Shown here piece after piece: positions 35,111-46,976 of a DNA stretch of 64,000 bases. The position numbers were made by a program, and so were the translations under genes. The number at the start of each line of letters is the position of its first letter. Within the stretch, counting starts at the first letter, position 1. The stretch comes from Isoetes taiwanensis (lineage: Eukaryota; Streptophyta; Lycopodiopsida; Isoetales; Isoetaceae): the NCBI GenBank assembly GCA_021234155.1, contig JAJEKV010000087.1, forward strand, positions 3,777,242 through 3,841,241, read 5' to 3'. Under the pieces are notes generated by a model. The model worked only from the letters and a program-made list of their open reading frames with translations. It did no database searches and had not been told where the DNA came from.

Positions 35111-37420
35111 GCACATACAAACATTGTCACAATGTATAACTAATATGTAACTATAATGCAGCCAGATTGATTGAACTTCTGTTACAATCTAAGGATTTAA
35201 AAGTGCCAGAATTGGGTCGAATATGGATGTTCTTACTAACTTGTTGAGGTTGATGAAAGAAAGCAGAGAATCAGGTGCAGTTAATAGTCTATAGTCTATG
35301 CATTCCGCAGTTATAGTTATAGTCTATGCATTCTGCAAATACTGCAAATGAAGGGGGTATGTTCTCAAGAACTTACAGTGCAAGCCAAGAACATGGAAAA
35401 AGACTGCACTCGCATAATTCAGGTTTTAGAAGTTCTCTTCCAACCTGATCTGGCTTTGCATCACAGAACCATAAAAGTTCCTGATCTTTTTCAGTATTTC
35501 CACTTCAGCTTTGCAACATTTTAACATTCCACTTCCACTTCAGATTCTTTGTCCCATTTCAACAGCAAAATGTCTTCACCTGTATGTTCCATAAAACATA
35601 TCAATGATGTGTGTCTTGAATAAAAAAAGTGATGTTTATGGACGAAAATTGGATTGAAAACGACAATTGGATTATGTAGGATGAGAATCTAAAGTCTTTT
35701 TCTGGTAATTGTTTGGCACATTTACTCCCTAGATCTTAGACATAGGACTTTAGCCAAATGCGTCCTCCCAGATCTTATACTCTTTCTGATATATTATCCA
35801 TACTGGTTCTTCCATTAATATTATGAGATTGATCTATCTATTATGGCATAAAATTAGCAGCACGCTTAATTCCCTGCCTCCGTGGAACAAGATAAAATCT
35901 ACCACCACTAATTTTCTTTATGTGTCTCGCTGAACACGTTTAACCATATTCTTTTATGCAGAACAAATACAAAATCAAATCATAATGTGCATTGCCCTGA
36001 GCTTGTGCATTATCATCTGTGTGGCAGTGCTTGAGCTTATCAAGATGCTGAACTGTGTGATCTCATTATTATATAAGATAGATAAAAATATGCCTAGAAA
36101 CTGAACATATGCAAAAAAACATACCAGTAAATGTCCATCAATGGTACCGCTGCTGCAAGTTGTTTGCCATTGGATTGGGATCGTTTTATTCCATTGTCTT
36201 TTATATAAAAATGAGAATCTCAAGTGTGTAAGAAGTTCATGGCTACACACACAGAATCTTTGACCTACTTTGATGGCACAAATGCTTAACCAAGCTGGAA
36301 ATGCCTGCACATTACTGCTGATGTTATACAAAGCTTATGAGATATATAACATAGAATAGGCTAGAACAATTGAAGCATGGAACAATCTATTTGAAAATAA
36401 AATCTGCTATATTTTTACAGGATGTACACAGCAAACAAAGAACACTGGTTGAAGTTCATTGGCTTTGCAGAAGATATGGAACAATCTGTTGGAATGCTTG
36501 ATACTAGCAACCACACACCTCCAATTTGGTAAGGGATCTCGTCTTTTTGAGAAGTTTTGCACGCATATGATTGTTCATATATCCATCTTTCAGCAATTTA
36601 GCTTCATTATCACATATTGGCAACTCTGTTGTAGAGCTGATGTATTTCTGAACAAAGTTATATCCCCCTTTCCTGCAGAGGGCTTTCACAAATGTTTAGA
36701 AATAGAAAACCCACAAGATAAATGCAAGATAAACTTACTTGCAGTGCTCCAAACGTGATCGTCCTGAGAAGGTATGCTCCAGGCCAAGCTTATCATCCTT
36801 GCTTGCCTACAAAATGAAATCTTAGTAGCTCATGCATGGACGCCTGAAAAGAATGCATACCCAACAGGCTATATATCTAGAAAATTCCATGGAGGACGGT
36901 TTTAAGAACAATTTGGTGCCAGAATGCGATGATCATTCCAAAATGAATGGAGGACGAAAGGATCTTTTCCATGAGCAAGGACAACGGCAGCAAGCCAGGT
37001 TCGCAGATTGATTCTTATAACTGGGAAGGGTGATAACCCAAGAAAGAAATTCAGAGGTGCAAAAGTCAATCTACAGAGGATGAAACGCTGAAAAAACAAG
37101 CTGGCAAGCCCAGCCGCAATTCCACCTGGTTCTTCCTTCAGATCTGAATTGCCTGTTATCCCTTTTTCTTTCTAAGTCCCTTCTAGGTATTGCAGAGCAA
37201 AATGAGAATCTGTTTGCTTACCCATCGATAGGGAACTATCGCTATTACAAAGTCCAAAAAAGGGAGTATCCACCGTAGGTCATCTACATCGAAGCCTGGT
37301 CATTTATCCAAGACATATAACCTGATCAAAATCGAGACCAGCGCCCACTGCGACCTACGACCTCCGCGACCAGCATCCCCATGCTCGAGCTGGAGATAAC
37401 CCGCGTTAAAGTGACCTACG
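35111..37420. other. Interior of the Harbinger-type element, nothing recognised
   Basis: Open frames such as 35975-36331 (-) and 36459-36758 (+) have no domain I recognise. Short GT/AG-bounded pieces suggest further captured gene sequence, but no product can be named. Confidence 0.35.
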
Positions 37421-38345
37421 AAGGTCACTTTAATTTTCAGTTCAATTTTGATTTTGCGTTATTATTCCGTTAAATTTGGTAACGTAAGGTAAAGTGGTGT
37501 GAAGATAGTTTGGGTTAAGGATTTTAGGTTAAAAAAATTAACGGAATGCTAAATATTAACTTAACGGAATACTAATCTAACTTGTGGTGTGAATCTGAAA
37601 TGTGTTAAAATCTTAACCCAATCCTAACTTAACGGTTGGTGCGAAGGTACCCTAAGTGGTCAATGGTAGCTTTCAATGTAGTCGATAGTCATAAGTAAAG
37701 CTATGTACGTTACAACCTCAGCTTCTCTTTTCTAAACCAAAAAATAAAAAATGCACATGATGCATATATATAGTATGACATTTGTTATGAAGATAAAAGC
37801 GTGCCCCCTCATTAGCGTACGTTTGAATATTATAAAATACCTAATAAATGGTTAACAATTATAGAAGAGCTGATAAATATTTAACAAAGATATTCTGATA
37901 AATAAGTAAGTATGCCTGCCCATAAAATATCTAAAGTAAGCCATTGGGATGTTGCCACACTTCCCTTATTTTATGCCTGCCACAGTTGTTTTATGAAAGT
38001 TAGCTCCTTATATGACACTAAAAGATGCTTAACAAGATAGTAATAGTCTAATGCTTCAACTGGCTAGGTGGGATCCCCAATGCAAGCAGAGGACTGCATG
38101 ATACGACATAATCCACTAAACAAATTGAGATCACGTAGTTTAATCAAGTCAACATGTCTTTAATTAGTAGGAATGTTGATTCCAATTGATAATTTATAGA
38201 CTGCTTGTTGGGTTTGAGACAAAAGCCAGAAAAGATGGGTTTTGAGTCTTGGACACAGGGTAACAACACGTGGGATACATGAAATTCTTACCAAAGATAT
38301 TAGTAGATAAATATCATGTTGCACAGTTCTTTTCCCTAGACATAT

Positions 38346-40178
38346 GTAGACCCCTCCATAAGATATTTCAAAAGAGAGATATCATAGGAATAATGGAATG
38401 TAGCAAGAAACTCTCATCAAATTTACGCCAAGGGAGAAGGTGGAGCATAAAGTTCAACATTTGTCCCTCAAATTGTAATAATGTCGGGGAGCTGGATGCA
38501 TAGATATTGACAATGCGCAATACAGTCTAGTGCGAAAGGTGGACAAAGTGCAACAAGGTACACGAATTCAACATATTGGAGGACAATGCAGACTAAAATG
38601 CAAAAGGTTGATGTGAGAGAACACAACAACATCGAACCAATCCCATTATAACAAGAGTTTGAATACGTATGTGTCTGTGTATACGGACTTGTCCAAGTTT
38701 GTAGAGAGAATCTACTATATTTATTTTCCTTTTGGCATTATCTTGGTTGTCCAATCCTCACTAGGATGCCCAGTCTAGCACTAGATTCACGCGCTATTTA
38801 CATGCCACCATCACATCAGGACCACAGTTTGGTCTTGTAGATAAGGAGTATCAAACCCTAAGGTCACAGATGTTGAAGGATGTCGAAGATCGAGGGTGGT
38901 CTACTTATGAAGCATTCCTAAAAGCTCGGAGTGGTGAACACTAAACATTGGCAAAAAAAAGTTGTAAAAAAGTTGTAAAAAAGTTGTAAAAAAAGTTGTA
39001 AATGGTAAACATTGGCCTTTGAATGCCCAGTTCTTTCAATTTTACATTATTAATTGCCCATTCACCTCAATTTTCAGTTTAATGCCTACATTTTGCCTCT
39101 TTTAAAATCTTAATAGTAAACTTCCAACTTGTCAAAAATGACTGTTGTTTGGAATCAGTTAAAAGCTAGACTCTCAGATGTCGTTAAAATCTAAACTCTT
39201 AAATTTCTAGAGTAGAAGGCTTAAAATGAAACCGATAATTATTATAAACTAATATTTAACCCATGGTAATAAAGTAATTGAGTGAAATGTGAAAGTGAAA
39301 AGAAGATAGATAGATATTAATGTTAAGGTAAACCAAAAAACAACAAATGAAAACTAGGGAAATGAATGGACAAAAAAATAAAATAAAGAAAGACTAAATG
39401 TGGAATTGCTATTTTTGTTTCTAGGGCATGGAATATCATACAAAAAAAGAAGAGGCATGATGAAGAAGATCAAACCATTCTAAATAATGATTGAGCTAAA
39501 ATCATTGATGTGTAGCTTGCTTTTTGTGTGGAATGTACAGAAGCTTTTGTGACAGATGTAGACAAGCACAAACCAGAATTAGAGGCATTGAGTAACAGAC
39601 AAATCATCGAAATGGGTCATTGTTTTGCTTAATTTTACAAACAGTTGGATCCAATCTGCCACTTTTACCTTTCTCTGTGTCCTTTTTTCCTGTCTAAACA
39701 GCGGCAGATCAAGCTCGAGCTATGGCGGGGTAGATATATTTTTTGCCCTTTTTCCAGAGGTAAGTAAGAAGCATGTTACTTAAGGGCTTCCTGTGGCAGA
39801 CATTTTTATAAATCCGTCGCTTTCTTTCCTTCGGCTGTGGCCGCCGGAATAAGGAAATCATTGCACTAGCTTGGCCTTCTTGAATCCGAGCTTTTTTTTT
39901 TTCTTTTTTCGTTCTTTTCTCAGTCTTTGCCAGTGGTCGGTGCAGAGATTCATGCTAAAAATGTGAAAAAATAGTACCCGTTTGGATCAGCTCGGACACA
40001 AACTTGCTAAAAATGCTCTGAGATCTGCCCATAAATCCATCAGCTATGGATAATCGCTGTTTGATTTGGTAAATAAATGACAGCTTGCTCCAGTTTCAGA
40101 TTTCAGATGTCGGATAATGTAAGATCTGCTAAGGAATTCTGAGTTTTTATAAGTTTTTTAGATTGGGCGAAAAGGGAT
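38346..40178. other. Upstream region of the ATL gene, nothing recognised
   Basis: AT-rich. A four-copy AAAAAGTTGTA tandem lies at 38957-39002. Pyrimidine/T-rich tracts at 39890-39930 may belong to the promoter or 5' leader of the downstream gene. No convincing TATA box was assigned. Confidence 0.4.
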
Positions 40179-41192
40179 ATGGAAGCAAGCTCCCCTGTTT
40201 CTTGGTCCGCAAATGACACAGGTGCTGCCGGAATTACAAATCTTTCTGCTCCATCTTACATATTTTACAGATTTAATGCAAGCCTGACTATAATAGTGGC
40301 TGTGCTGGTGGTAGCGTTTTTTCTGCTTGGATTAGTAGCATTATATGTATGGAAATGTTCTTCCGAAGATGACATCGATGCTGCCCTTCAAGCAGCCGGA
40401 ATCCATCGCCAAAAACCTAGCCAGGGCCTCGATAAAACTCTGATACAGAGGCTTCCGGTCGCAAGATTTTCTCTGAAATCCCCTGTTCAGAGCTCCGAAT
40501 GCCCTGTATGTCTCACGGAATTTGAAGAGGGAGAAAAAATCCGAATTCTGCCCAGATGCAGGCACACATTTCATGTGAATTGCATAGACATGTGGTTCTG
40601 TTCGCATAATTCGTGCCCGATTTGCAGGTCCAACTTGGTTGTGGGTTTGAATCAGGAAGAATCTCCAAGCAGGGAGGCAAGAACAGATCAACAGAATGAA
40701 GATGTGATTATTTCTGTAGAATCAGGGAGGGATCCCGAAACAAATATTGAGATTGTGGAAGGAAGATTAGATGCAAGGTTTTGGCCATCGGCGAGAAGGG
40801 AATTAGAAAGGGTATCGCCGATGAGAAGGATTTTTCTGAAAAAATCCAGATCGATGAACGAATCTGGGATAAATCAAACTGGGGGGAATGATTTGGAGAT
40901 GAATAATCCGAGATCTGAAAGGCTGCTGCTTCTGGGCAGCGGAATGGCAAGATCAGGCAGCCATTCCGGCGTTGCCTGGATGATGAATCAAGCTGTGCAA
41001 GAGGGAAAAAAGCTGAGCCCAATTCAGTGGATTTCCAGAAATACCCAGTTTGACGGAAATTCGTTACCCAATTTGCCAATCCAGGATTCGGTTGCAGAAT
41101 CATCCCAGAGGATTACAGAACAAAATACAGACTTGTACTTGTCGCCTGCAAGATCTTCTGCAGCAGAAAACATGTTTGTTACCAAAAATTAA
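40179..41192 (+). CDS. ATL-family RING-H2 E3 ubiquitin ligase
   Basis: A single uninterrupted 337-residue frame. Residues about 34-58 form one membrane helix (LTIIVAVLVVAFFLLGLVAL), followed by the ATL family GLD motif at 83-85 (GLDKTLIQRLP). The RING-H2 domain has C108, C111, C127, H129, H132, C135, C146 and C149. It also has the Pro two residues before the third ligand and Trp139 after the sixth, both ATL signatures. The Ser-rich C-terminal tail (RIFLKKSRSMNESG) is typical of longer ATLs. Members are membrane-anchored E3 ligases that transfer ubiquitin from E2 enzymes and act in defence, stress and nutrient responses; the substrate here is unknown. Lack of introns is normal for ATLs. The start is the first Met before the helix. 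It appears intact. Confidence 0.93.
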   Translation: MEASSPVSWSANDTGAAGITNLSAPSYIFYRFNASLTIIVAVLVVAFFLLGLVALYVWKCSSEDDIDAALQAAGIHRQKPSQGLDKTLIQRLPVARFSLKSPVQSSECPVCLTEFEEGEKIRILPRCRHTFHVNCIDMWFCSHNSCPICRSNLVVGLNQEESPSREARTDQQNEDVIISVESGRDPETNIEIVEGRLDARFWPSARRELERVSPMRRIFLKKSRSMNESGINQTGGNDLEMNNPRSERLLLLGSGMARSGSHSGVAWMMNQAVQEGKKLSPIQWISRNTQFDGNSLPNLPIQDSVAESSQRITEQNTDLYLSPARSSAAENMFVTKN

Positions 41193-41469
41193 TGTAACAT
41201 ATCTGGAATCAACTGTTAATTTGGCCATTTTTGTTCGGATTTGGTTTAAGCTTCTATTGTTTGGATTGAAATCTGTAAAATTTGGAAACTCTAGGATCGA
41301 AACATTTTCGCCGTATTCTTTCTATTAATAAGTAAATCTGGATAAAAATAAATTTTTAACAAGTGACAGATCATCCTAGAGATTGGATTTGGCCTCCAAT
41401 TCAAAAACGAGCAGTCAACTTTTCACTTTTATCTCCTATTAAACGGCTCACTTCACACCCATTAAGGTG

Positions 41470-41665
41470 CAAATTGGCCATGGTGGGCGTAAAACGGTGA
41501 GCCCTTTTTACGTGATGGTGAGGGTCGTGGGTGAAGGTCGTGAAGGTGCAAGTGAACCCAGCCTTAAGGCTGGATGCACCATCGCGGCCTTCACCGTCAT
41601 GTAAAATGCCACGCCATTTTACGCCCACCATCGCTGATCATCACCAATTTGCAAAGGGTATAACA
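41470..41665. repeat. Fold-back (inverted repeat) element
   Basis: The sequence is symmetric about CCAGCCTTAAGGCTGG near 41558-41573. Outward from the centre both sides share GCACC, CTTCACC, CGTAAAA, TTTTACGCCCACCAT and CCAATTTGCA, with indels. Arms are about 90 bp. It is probably a MITE; target duplications were not resolved. Confidence 0.6.
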
Positions 41666-42016
41666 TGGCCCCTCTCCGACCATCGTTGCATGTGAACCCA
41701 CTCTAACACATGCAACCATTGCCGGTAATTGGCGATGGGAGGTAATGGTTCATGTAAAAGGGTGTGATGTGATATCGGCAAGCAGCATTAGCAGTGCCTG
41801 AATTTTAGGATTGCCCTTAATTTTCTAGAACTGTGCTCGAACCCTAATTTTCCAAGGACTATGCTCAATTTTGAACCCTAATTTTACAGAAGCTATGCTC
41901 GATTTTGAAGGCCATTCCTAACTTTCTACGAACAGCCAAAATAATTTTTTATTTTCACATTACATGAATCTAAATTATAACCTTTCAAATGTTATAAAAA
42001 AAAATGTAAAATGACA

Positions 42017-42205
42017 GAGATCATTCGGTCTCCGTGGACGATAAAATCATATTCTATTCTATTCTATTCTGTTTATCAAAAAATTTCACGATAAATTCAT
42101 ATAAAGCCTGCACAATTCGTTTTGTATTAGGGAAGGTTTTTTGATATGGTTTGGACTATGATTTAGGTATTCTATTCTATTCTATTCTATTCTATTCTAT
42201 AGTAT
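42017..42205 (+). repeat. LINE/SINE-type 3' tail with (ATTCT)n
   Basis: GATCATTCGGTCTC, then GACGATAAAAT, leads into (ATTCT)n at about 42048-42075. A second (ATTCT)n run is at 42168-42202. It is the plus-strand member of the hairpin-plus-microsatellite tail family also found at 46.98, 48.19 and 49.08 kb. The body is severely 5'-truncated. Confidence 0.6.
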
Positions 42206-43011
42206 TGAAATCCTTTTATTTTTTAACAAATAAACAACTCTTTTGATTTTTATTGGCTTTTTCTATTTTTTATTTTATGCGAGCTTTATTTGCAATGGTC
42301 TGGAAATAGACTGTCGTGAAATTGCAGATACGTATCGTCTGCTCTATCTTCCTGCCGTTGGATTGGTGGTTCCTGGTTTTTGGCGATGCAAAGGTCAGGT
42401 TGCGATAATGGCAATCAAGTAGGGGTTTTGCAACAACTCCTTCTCTGCCTATAGTTGCAAGGGAAGAAGTACTTTTGTTCAAGCTAGGCTGAATAGAATT
42501 TTCACCGGAAACTCCAGCATCATAGTAGGATCTTACTTCTCCGTTTCACTGGAATCACGAGCATCAAAATAGGATCTTACTTCTCCGCTTCCAGTTCCGC
42601 AAAACTGCAGCTGAGAAGTGTCTGGGCTAGAGCATCTTTGGAAGACACTCCTTCCATAACAACCTGTTTTTTTTCCTTAGGCGCTCTCGTGCAGTAAGGT
42701 GTTGCAACTTGTAGAGGCTTTGGTGCTAAATGGAGGTTAAATCCTCTAGCTTCTTTTCATCTTTGGTTCTGCAGATCTGACTAGATTCTCATGCCATAAG
42801 CAATAGCCTATACACAATGTTGGTCTTTACGCCATAAGCATGTCAATTTGCGTTTGTGCTGATCTGCTTGCAGCCAGGGCAAAGCTAAGAATTCTCGTTC
42901 AGCATACATGAAGGAGAAAAATTGCAGATGTTTTTCTCTAGGCTTAATTGTTGTTTTACATGTCTGTCGCCATCTCAGAGCTTTGAATGCATGCAAGACT
43001 GGCCGATTACA
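42206..43011. other. Nothing recognised except a short tandem duplication
   Basis: A roughly 48-bp unit (ATAGGATCTTACTTCTCCG core) is duplicated at about 42495-42590. No gene was recognised. Confidence 0.4.
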
Positions 43012-44400
43012 TCAACCAGGTAATCTTGTATTTGTCTCAGAAAGTTGAATATTAACCCTGCTAATAGTACCTTGACCCATGCAAATAATAGGAGCAAAAG
43101 CCTCAACATTAGGATTTTGAGCAACATTTTCTTTACTAAAGTTCCAATCAGATGCTTGAGCAGAATGTTCTATAATAGACATATTAGCAGAAATTTCACC
43201 AAGGCTGGTTCTTGAGCATTTCATGACATCTTTCTTATTGGCAATGCAATCGAAAAGAAAAGAGCTAAATTAGAAACTAAAATGTGCATGCAATATATGC
43301 AAATAAAAAACCATACCAGCAGTAGTATTTTCTTTAGAAAAATCTAGTTCTGATGTTTATACCATTGAATACTAAAAGGCAGAGATGATGCATGAGACAT
43401 CATCCTTGCATCAGAAGTATGCTTCTTCTTGATAGTCATCCATTTAGTTTGATGCTATGACTTCTTCGAGCATCAATCATCACTACCATCGGACGTGGCC
43501 TCATCAGGAACATGGACACATTCAGAAGTATATAATATGAGGAGCAACTTTAAGAGCAGCAATGGATAAAGAAGCATCTGTCACACTAAGAGCACATGTG
43601 ACAGAAGATGAGCTTTGCTCCTAGATAGACAATGGAGCAAGAACTAACCTGAAGCTAGCTCATGTAGAAAAGAAACAAAAAGCCTCATGTTTAAGCCTCA
43701 TGTTTGGTAGTTTGAGATCAGTTTTTTATATCATAGGCAATTCTTCACCACAATACAATCTGGCAATGGTGAGCCAAGTAAGAAACACAACTTCTGGAAG
43801 AAATATGTGTTCCAAGCCCATTTGGAATGGAAATAAAAAATTGATGAGACATCAAATCAGGAAGTAGGCTAGGAATTAAAAACTAGCAAGGCATCTTCAA
43901 TGCACTAAACATACCAGGAGAAAATCCAGAAGAGTAAAGATACATCAAGCACGCACCACCAGGTGGATCAATCGCTCTAGACATCCAACTATCCATTGTA
44001 TCACTACTCTCAAACATAATGGAAACTATATTTTCTTTTGTCAATAACTGGATAGATTAAAAAGGGAAGAGCTAAAGACGCTGCAATAAAAGATCCAACC
44101 ATATACGAAATTGCATAAAATCTAGATTGTCGCCAGTAATGTATCCCATCAATGCATGTGAAGGTAAGTTCTCCCAGTCTAACATGCACCTTGTGATCCA
44201 CCTTCACCACATGAATTCCAGAAGCTTGAACAACAATTGGACAGTCAAACTGGTAAAATACATCATCTCGGGGGTAGTTCTTGATGTAATTGAGACTCTC
44301 GAGTTTTTAAAGTATCTAAAATTGCAGTCAACTCTTCTTTGCTTTCCTCGGACAAAACCTGCAAAGCTGCTGAGACACGAGCCTTTTTAGACTATACCAC
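43012..44400 (-). pseudogene. Decayed multi-exon gene, family unknown
   Basis: Coding-like pieces appear on the minus strand in consistent order. 44390-44280 reads SKKARVSAALQVLSEESKEE and TAILDTLKTRESQLHQEL, after an AG acceptor. About 44272-44130 reads FDCPIVVQASGIHVVKVDHK. Decayed text follows at 43.7-43.33 kb, ending TSELDFSKENTTAG at a GT donor. 43224-43012 then reads MKCSRTSLGEISANMS, SDWNFSKENVAQNPNVEAFA and IQLSETNTRLPG. The word DFSKEN/NFSKEN recurs. Several stops and frame changes are present. I do not recognise the protein. Confidence 0.4.
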
Positions 44401-44747
44401 CTCAGTTGTAAAATTTCATCAGTATGTATAACATCTAAGAAATAATAAATAATATGACAAATGAATATTACCATGCTTTTCTAGATATGATTGGTATGAT
44501 TGTCCTCTATTTATTCTTCTAGGCTGTCCTTATTTGTTCCTATGTTATATTGGAGTTCTATCTTTTTTTTTACTTTCTTATGTTGTGTACCATCTCACCT
44601 TACTTGCAAAACTTTTAGTACATCCGACATCAACCAATAATTCGATAAATGACTAGTACCATACGAGGTCCTTTCTATACAAATTTGGTATCATCATTCT
44701 TTTATATTGTATTTTGTTGCCTCTTATTACTTTATGTTATTTATGTA

Positions 44748-44962
44748 TACAAGAATGGCAATCTACTTGCCATTCCTGGGATGGAAACAGGGCGACGCGC
44801 GAAGGCACGGAGCCCTGTTGACATCCTAGGAATGGCAAGTAGATTTCCATTCCTGTAAAGTGGAAGCCAAGGAGGTGCAGTTCTTGGAGGAATGCAAGTA
44901 AATTTGATAGAATGCAAGTAGAACTGGCCGAAATGCAAGTAAATGGGCTGGAATGCAAGTAT
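44748..44962. repeat. Hairpin plus four phased AATGCAAGT motifs
   Basis: Two arms of about 46 bp (44748-44793 and 44812-44858) are inverted copies built around ATCTACTTGCCATTCCT. They are followed by AATGCAAGT at 44891, 44911, 44932 and 44952, a spacing of 20-21 bp. The hairpin arms contain the related AATGGCAAGT. It may be the end of a transposon with phased transposase-binding sites, but no element boundary was found. Confidence 0.6.
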
Positions 44963-46268
44963 GTAAGAAGGATTGTAGGGTAAACAGCGGCGACAGCGAT
45001 GGAGCACAGTAAAACTTTTTTTGGTTAACGTTCTTGGTCTGAAAGTTGCCACATGGCGTGATATGATTGACAGATGGGCAAGAATTGCACCTACATGGTT
45101 TTGACGTTATGGATTCCACAAAAATGTGTACTTTTCTTTTTTAACTTGTCATCTCATCTTGCAAAGTTATAGCGAATACTTGCAAAAGACATGGAGCAAT
45201 TGGTGAATACAAACCACACATTGTCATGTCCTTTTTATATTGTTGTTGTTGTTGCTGCTGTTGTTGTTGTTTTTTTTTTTTTGCGTGATATAAGGTTTTT
45301 AATTAATGCTTGAAAATTGAAATGTTGGAAGGTGACTCGAAAGTGGATTATTTGGATTAAGATCTTACCATGTTTGAAAATTCAATAGATCTGCTCCAGT
45401 GTTTAGAGGCAAATGGTTGTCAGAATGCAATCAGAAATGTTAATATGAGTTTAAGCTTTTTCATAGATTTTTTATACTATGGGCAAACAAAATTGATGGA
45501 ATTGTGGTTTATGACAAGGAGGGTAAATTGCTAGCACTTGCATACTGTGGGTGCATATTGTAGAGACAAATCCAACCTTCTAAGAGGCTTCAAGTTCGTG
45601 CACCTTGTGCGGAAAAGATGTGCCTCTATCCAGATCTTCTTCAAAATAGTTCTCCTAGAAAGTGCACTCTGGAGAAGTTCTTGGAGGTTATATATGAAAA
45701 TGGCATGTCTATTTATTTTATTCTTGTCTTGTATATGATGGTTTATCATCTCTCTGTCTTTTCTATAGGTGGGCGAGAATAGACACCTTACCTTGGAGTT
45801 TTGATTCCTGTTATGGAAGGAGAATGGAAGGAGAATGTTGATGGAATGCTATGGGAGAATGAATATTGACGGAGGATGTCCATCACATGTACGGCAAGAA
45901 CACCCCTATGTATGTTCAATGGTCCAAGAAACCTTCCATAAGGTTCCAGAATGAATTTCAATTTTTTGGTTTGCGTAGTGGGTGAGAGTATTTCCAGGAA
46001 GGTCTTGTTCTTTGGAGAATATTTTGTAAATACTCTGTCTCACTTTTACCTACTTGAAATCATGCTTCATGAGTCATTGTTATACATAAGGTTTTGCCCT
46101 TTATTTTTTGGTGACATGTAGCCTTTTCCTTGTCGTCTTGATCACAAAGAGTGTTGAGGAGTGATAATGGAATCGTGGAGAAGGCATCAAGAGTGCACAT
46201 CAACCATAGCTATCTTGGTTGCTAAGGCATTGTGAGCCATAGAATGAACAGTTGATGTCATGTGTGTA
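44963..46268. other. Intergenic, nothing recognised
   Basis: Contains a (TTG)n/T-run microsatellite at about 45238-45282. No coding region was recognised in either orientation. Confidence 0.4.
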
Positions 46269-46270
46269 TA

Positions 46271-46716
46271 AGGGAGGGTGCCCGTCAACGGGGCACTGCC
46301 CTTTCCGGGGCGGTTGAATCTGACGGCTAAGATTTGTCCGTTCAAAATTCCCGCCTTTTTACATTTTCTTTAAAGCCCCACAACTTTTTGTGTGGGAGGC
46401 GAAATCATGGCGGACCACTTGCATTAGAATCGCATTAACGAGACCTATAAAATGAGTACTTGTTTGTCCCATTTTGAGCATGTGGTCAACATGCACCATT
46501 GAAGGGCACCTCATTCACCCCGTGGGGCAGTTAAGGGGCTCCATTTAAAGCCTTTTTATTCCCGTTTCAGGGCACCGCACCAGGCGGTTTTAGGTTCATC
46601 AGAAAGCCCTCTTTCAAGGGCATCGAATGCACCATCTTGGGCCCATTTCTGAGCTGTGGAGGACCTCCATCGTCCCATTTGTCTTCATATCTGCCCCGTT
46701 GACGGGCACCCTCCCT
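46271..46716. mobile_element. 446-bp MITE, TA-flanked, copy 1
   Basis: Perfect terminal inverted repeats of about 25 bp (AGGGAGGGTGCCCGTCAACG...) with TA on both sides (46269-46270 and 46717-46718). Internal words (AATTCCCGCCTTTT, CAGGGCACCG, TTTAGGTTCAT, GAAAGCCC) are shared with the copy at 52664. Tc1/mariner (Stowaway-like) is suggested by the TA duplication. Confidence 0.85.
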
Positions 46717-46976
46717 TAGAGGTGTTTTAAATATGTTGTACTATTTTGCATATCTGAATATATAGAAAGTGTCTCTTATGGTACAACGCTCTCTATACTG
46801 TTGTAATATTGATATGGTACTAGAGCAGAGGGATGGGAAAGTGTAGGTTCGTCATGAACCAAATTAGAATAGACAGAGACGATTTTCTTTTGAAGCTTTT
46901 AAGGTTCGACATGGCATAGAACGAGTTAATAATAGGTTGAAGCAGAGAAGGTAGAAACAGGAACAATTTTACAAGA

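Larger units (their letters stand above)
33999..37652. mobile_element. 3.65 kb PIF/Harbinger-type element carrying PPR fragments
   Basis: Terminal inverted repeats begin GGGTACCTTCGCAC at both ends; 27 of 31 positions match by eye (33999-34029 versus the complement of 37652-37622). They are flanked by TAA at 33996-33998 and 37653-37655. A TAA/TTA duplication and a G-rich terminus are typical of PIF/Harbinger elements. Subterminal regions (34.0-34.32 and 37.43-37.65 kb) repeat GTTAAGTTAG, TTCGCAC and TAACGG words. No transposase was recognised. Two PPR gene fragments lie at 34.4-35.1 kb, so this is a gene-fragment-carrying (Pack-type) element. Confidence 0.8.
33050..38345. mobile_element. LTR-retrotransposon-like repeat, copy B, split by a transposon
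   Basis: The left part (about 33050-33998) and right part (37653-38345) align in order with copy A at 29.09-30.69 kb. The right part resumes at TCAATGGTAGCTTTCA, exactly where copy A continues, so the intervening 33999-37652 is an insertion. The right part adds copy-specific changes such as an extra AACAAAGATATTC stretch. No coding region was seen. Confidence 0.65.

Noticed and set aside
41050-41328. Small plus-strand frame overlapping the end of the ATL gene
   Set aside because: It overlaps the intact RING-H2 frame and has no recognisable motif.
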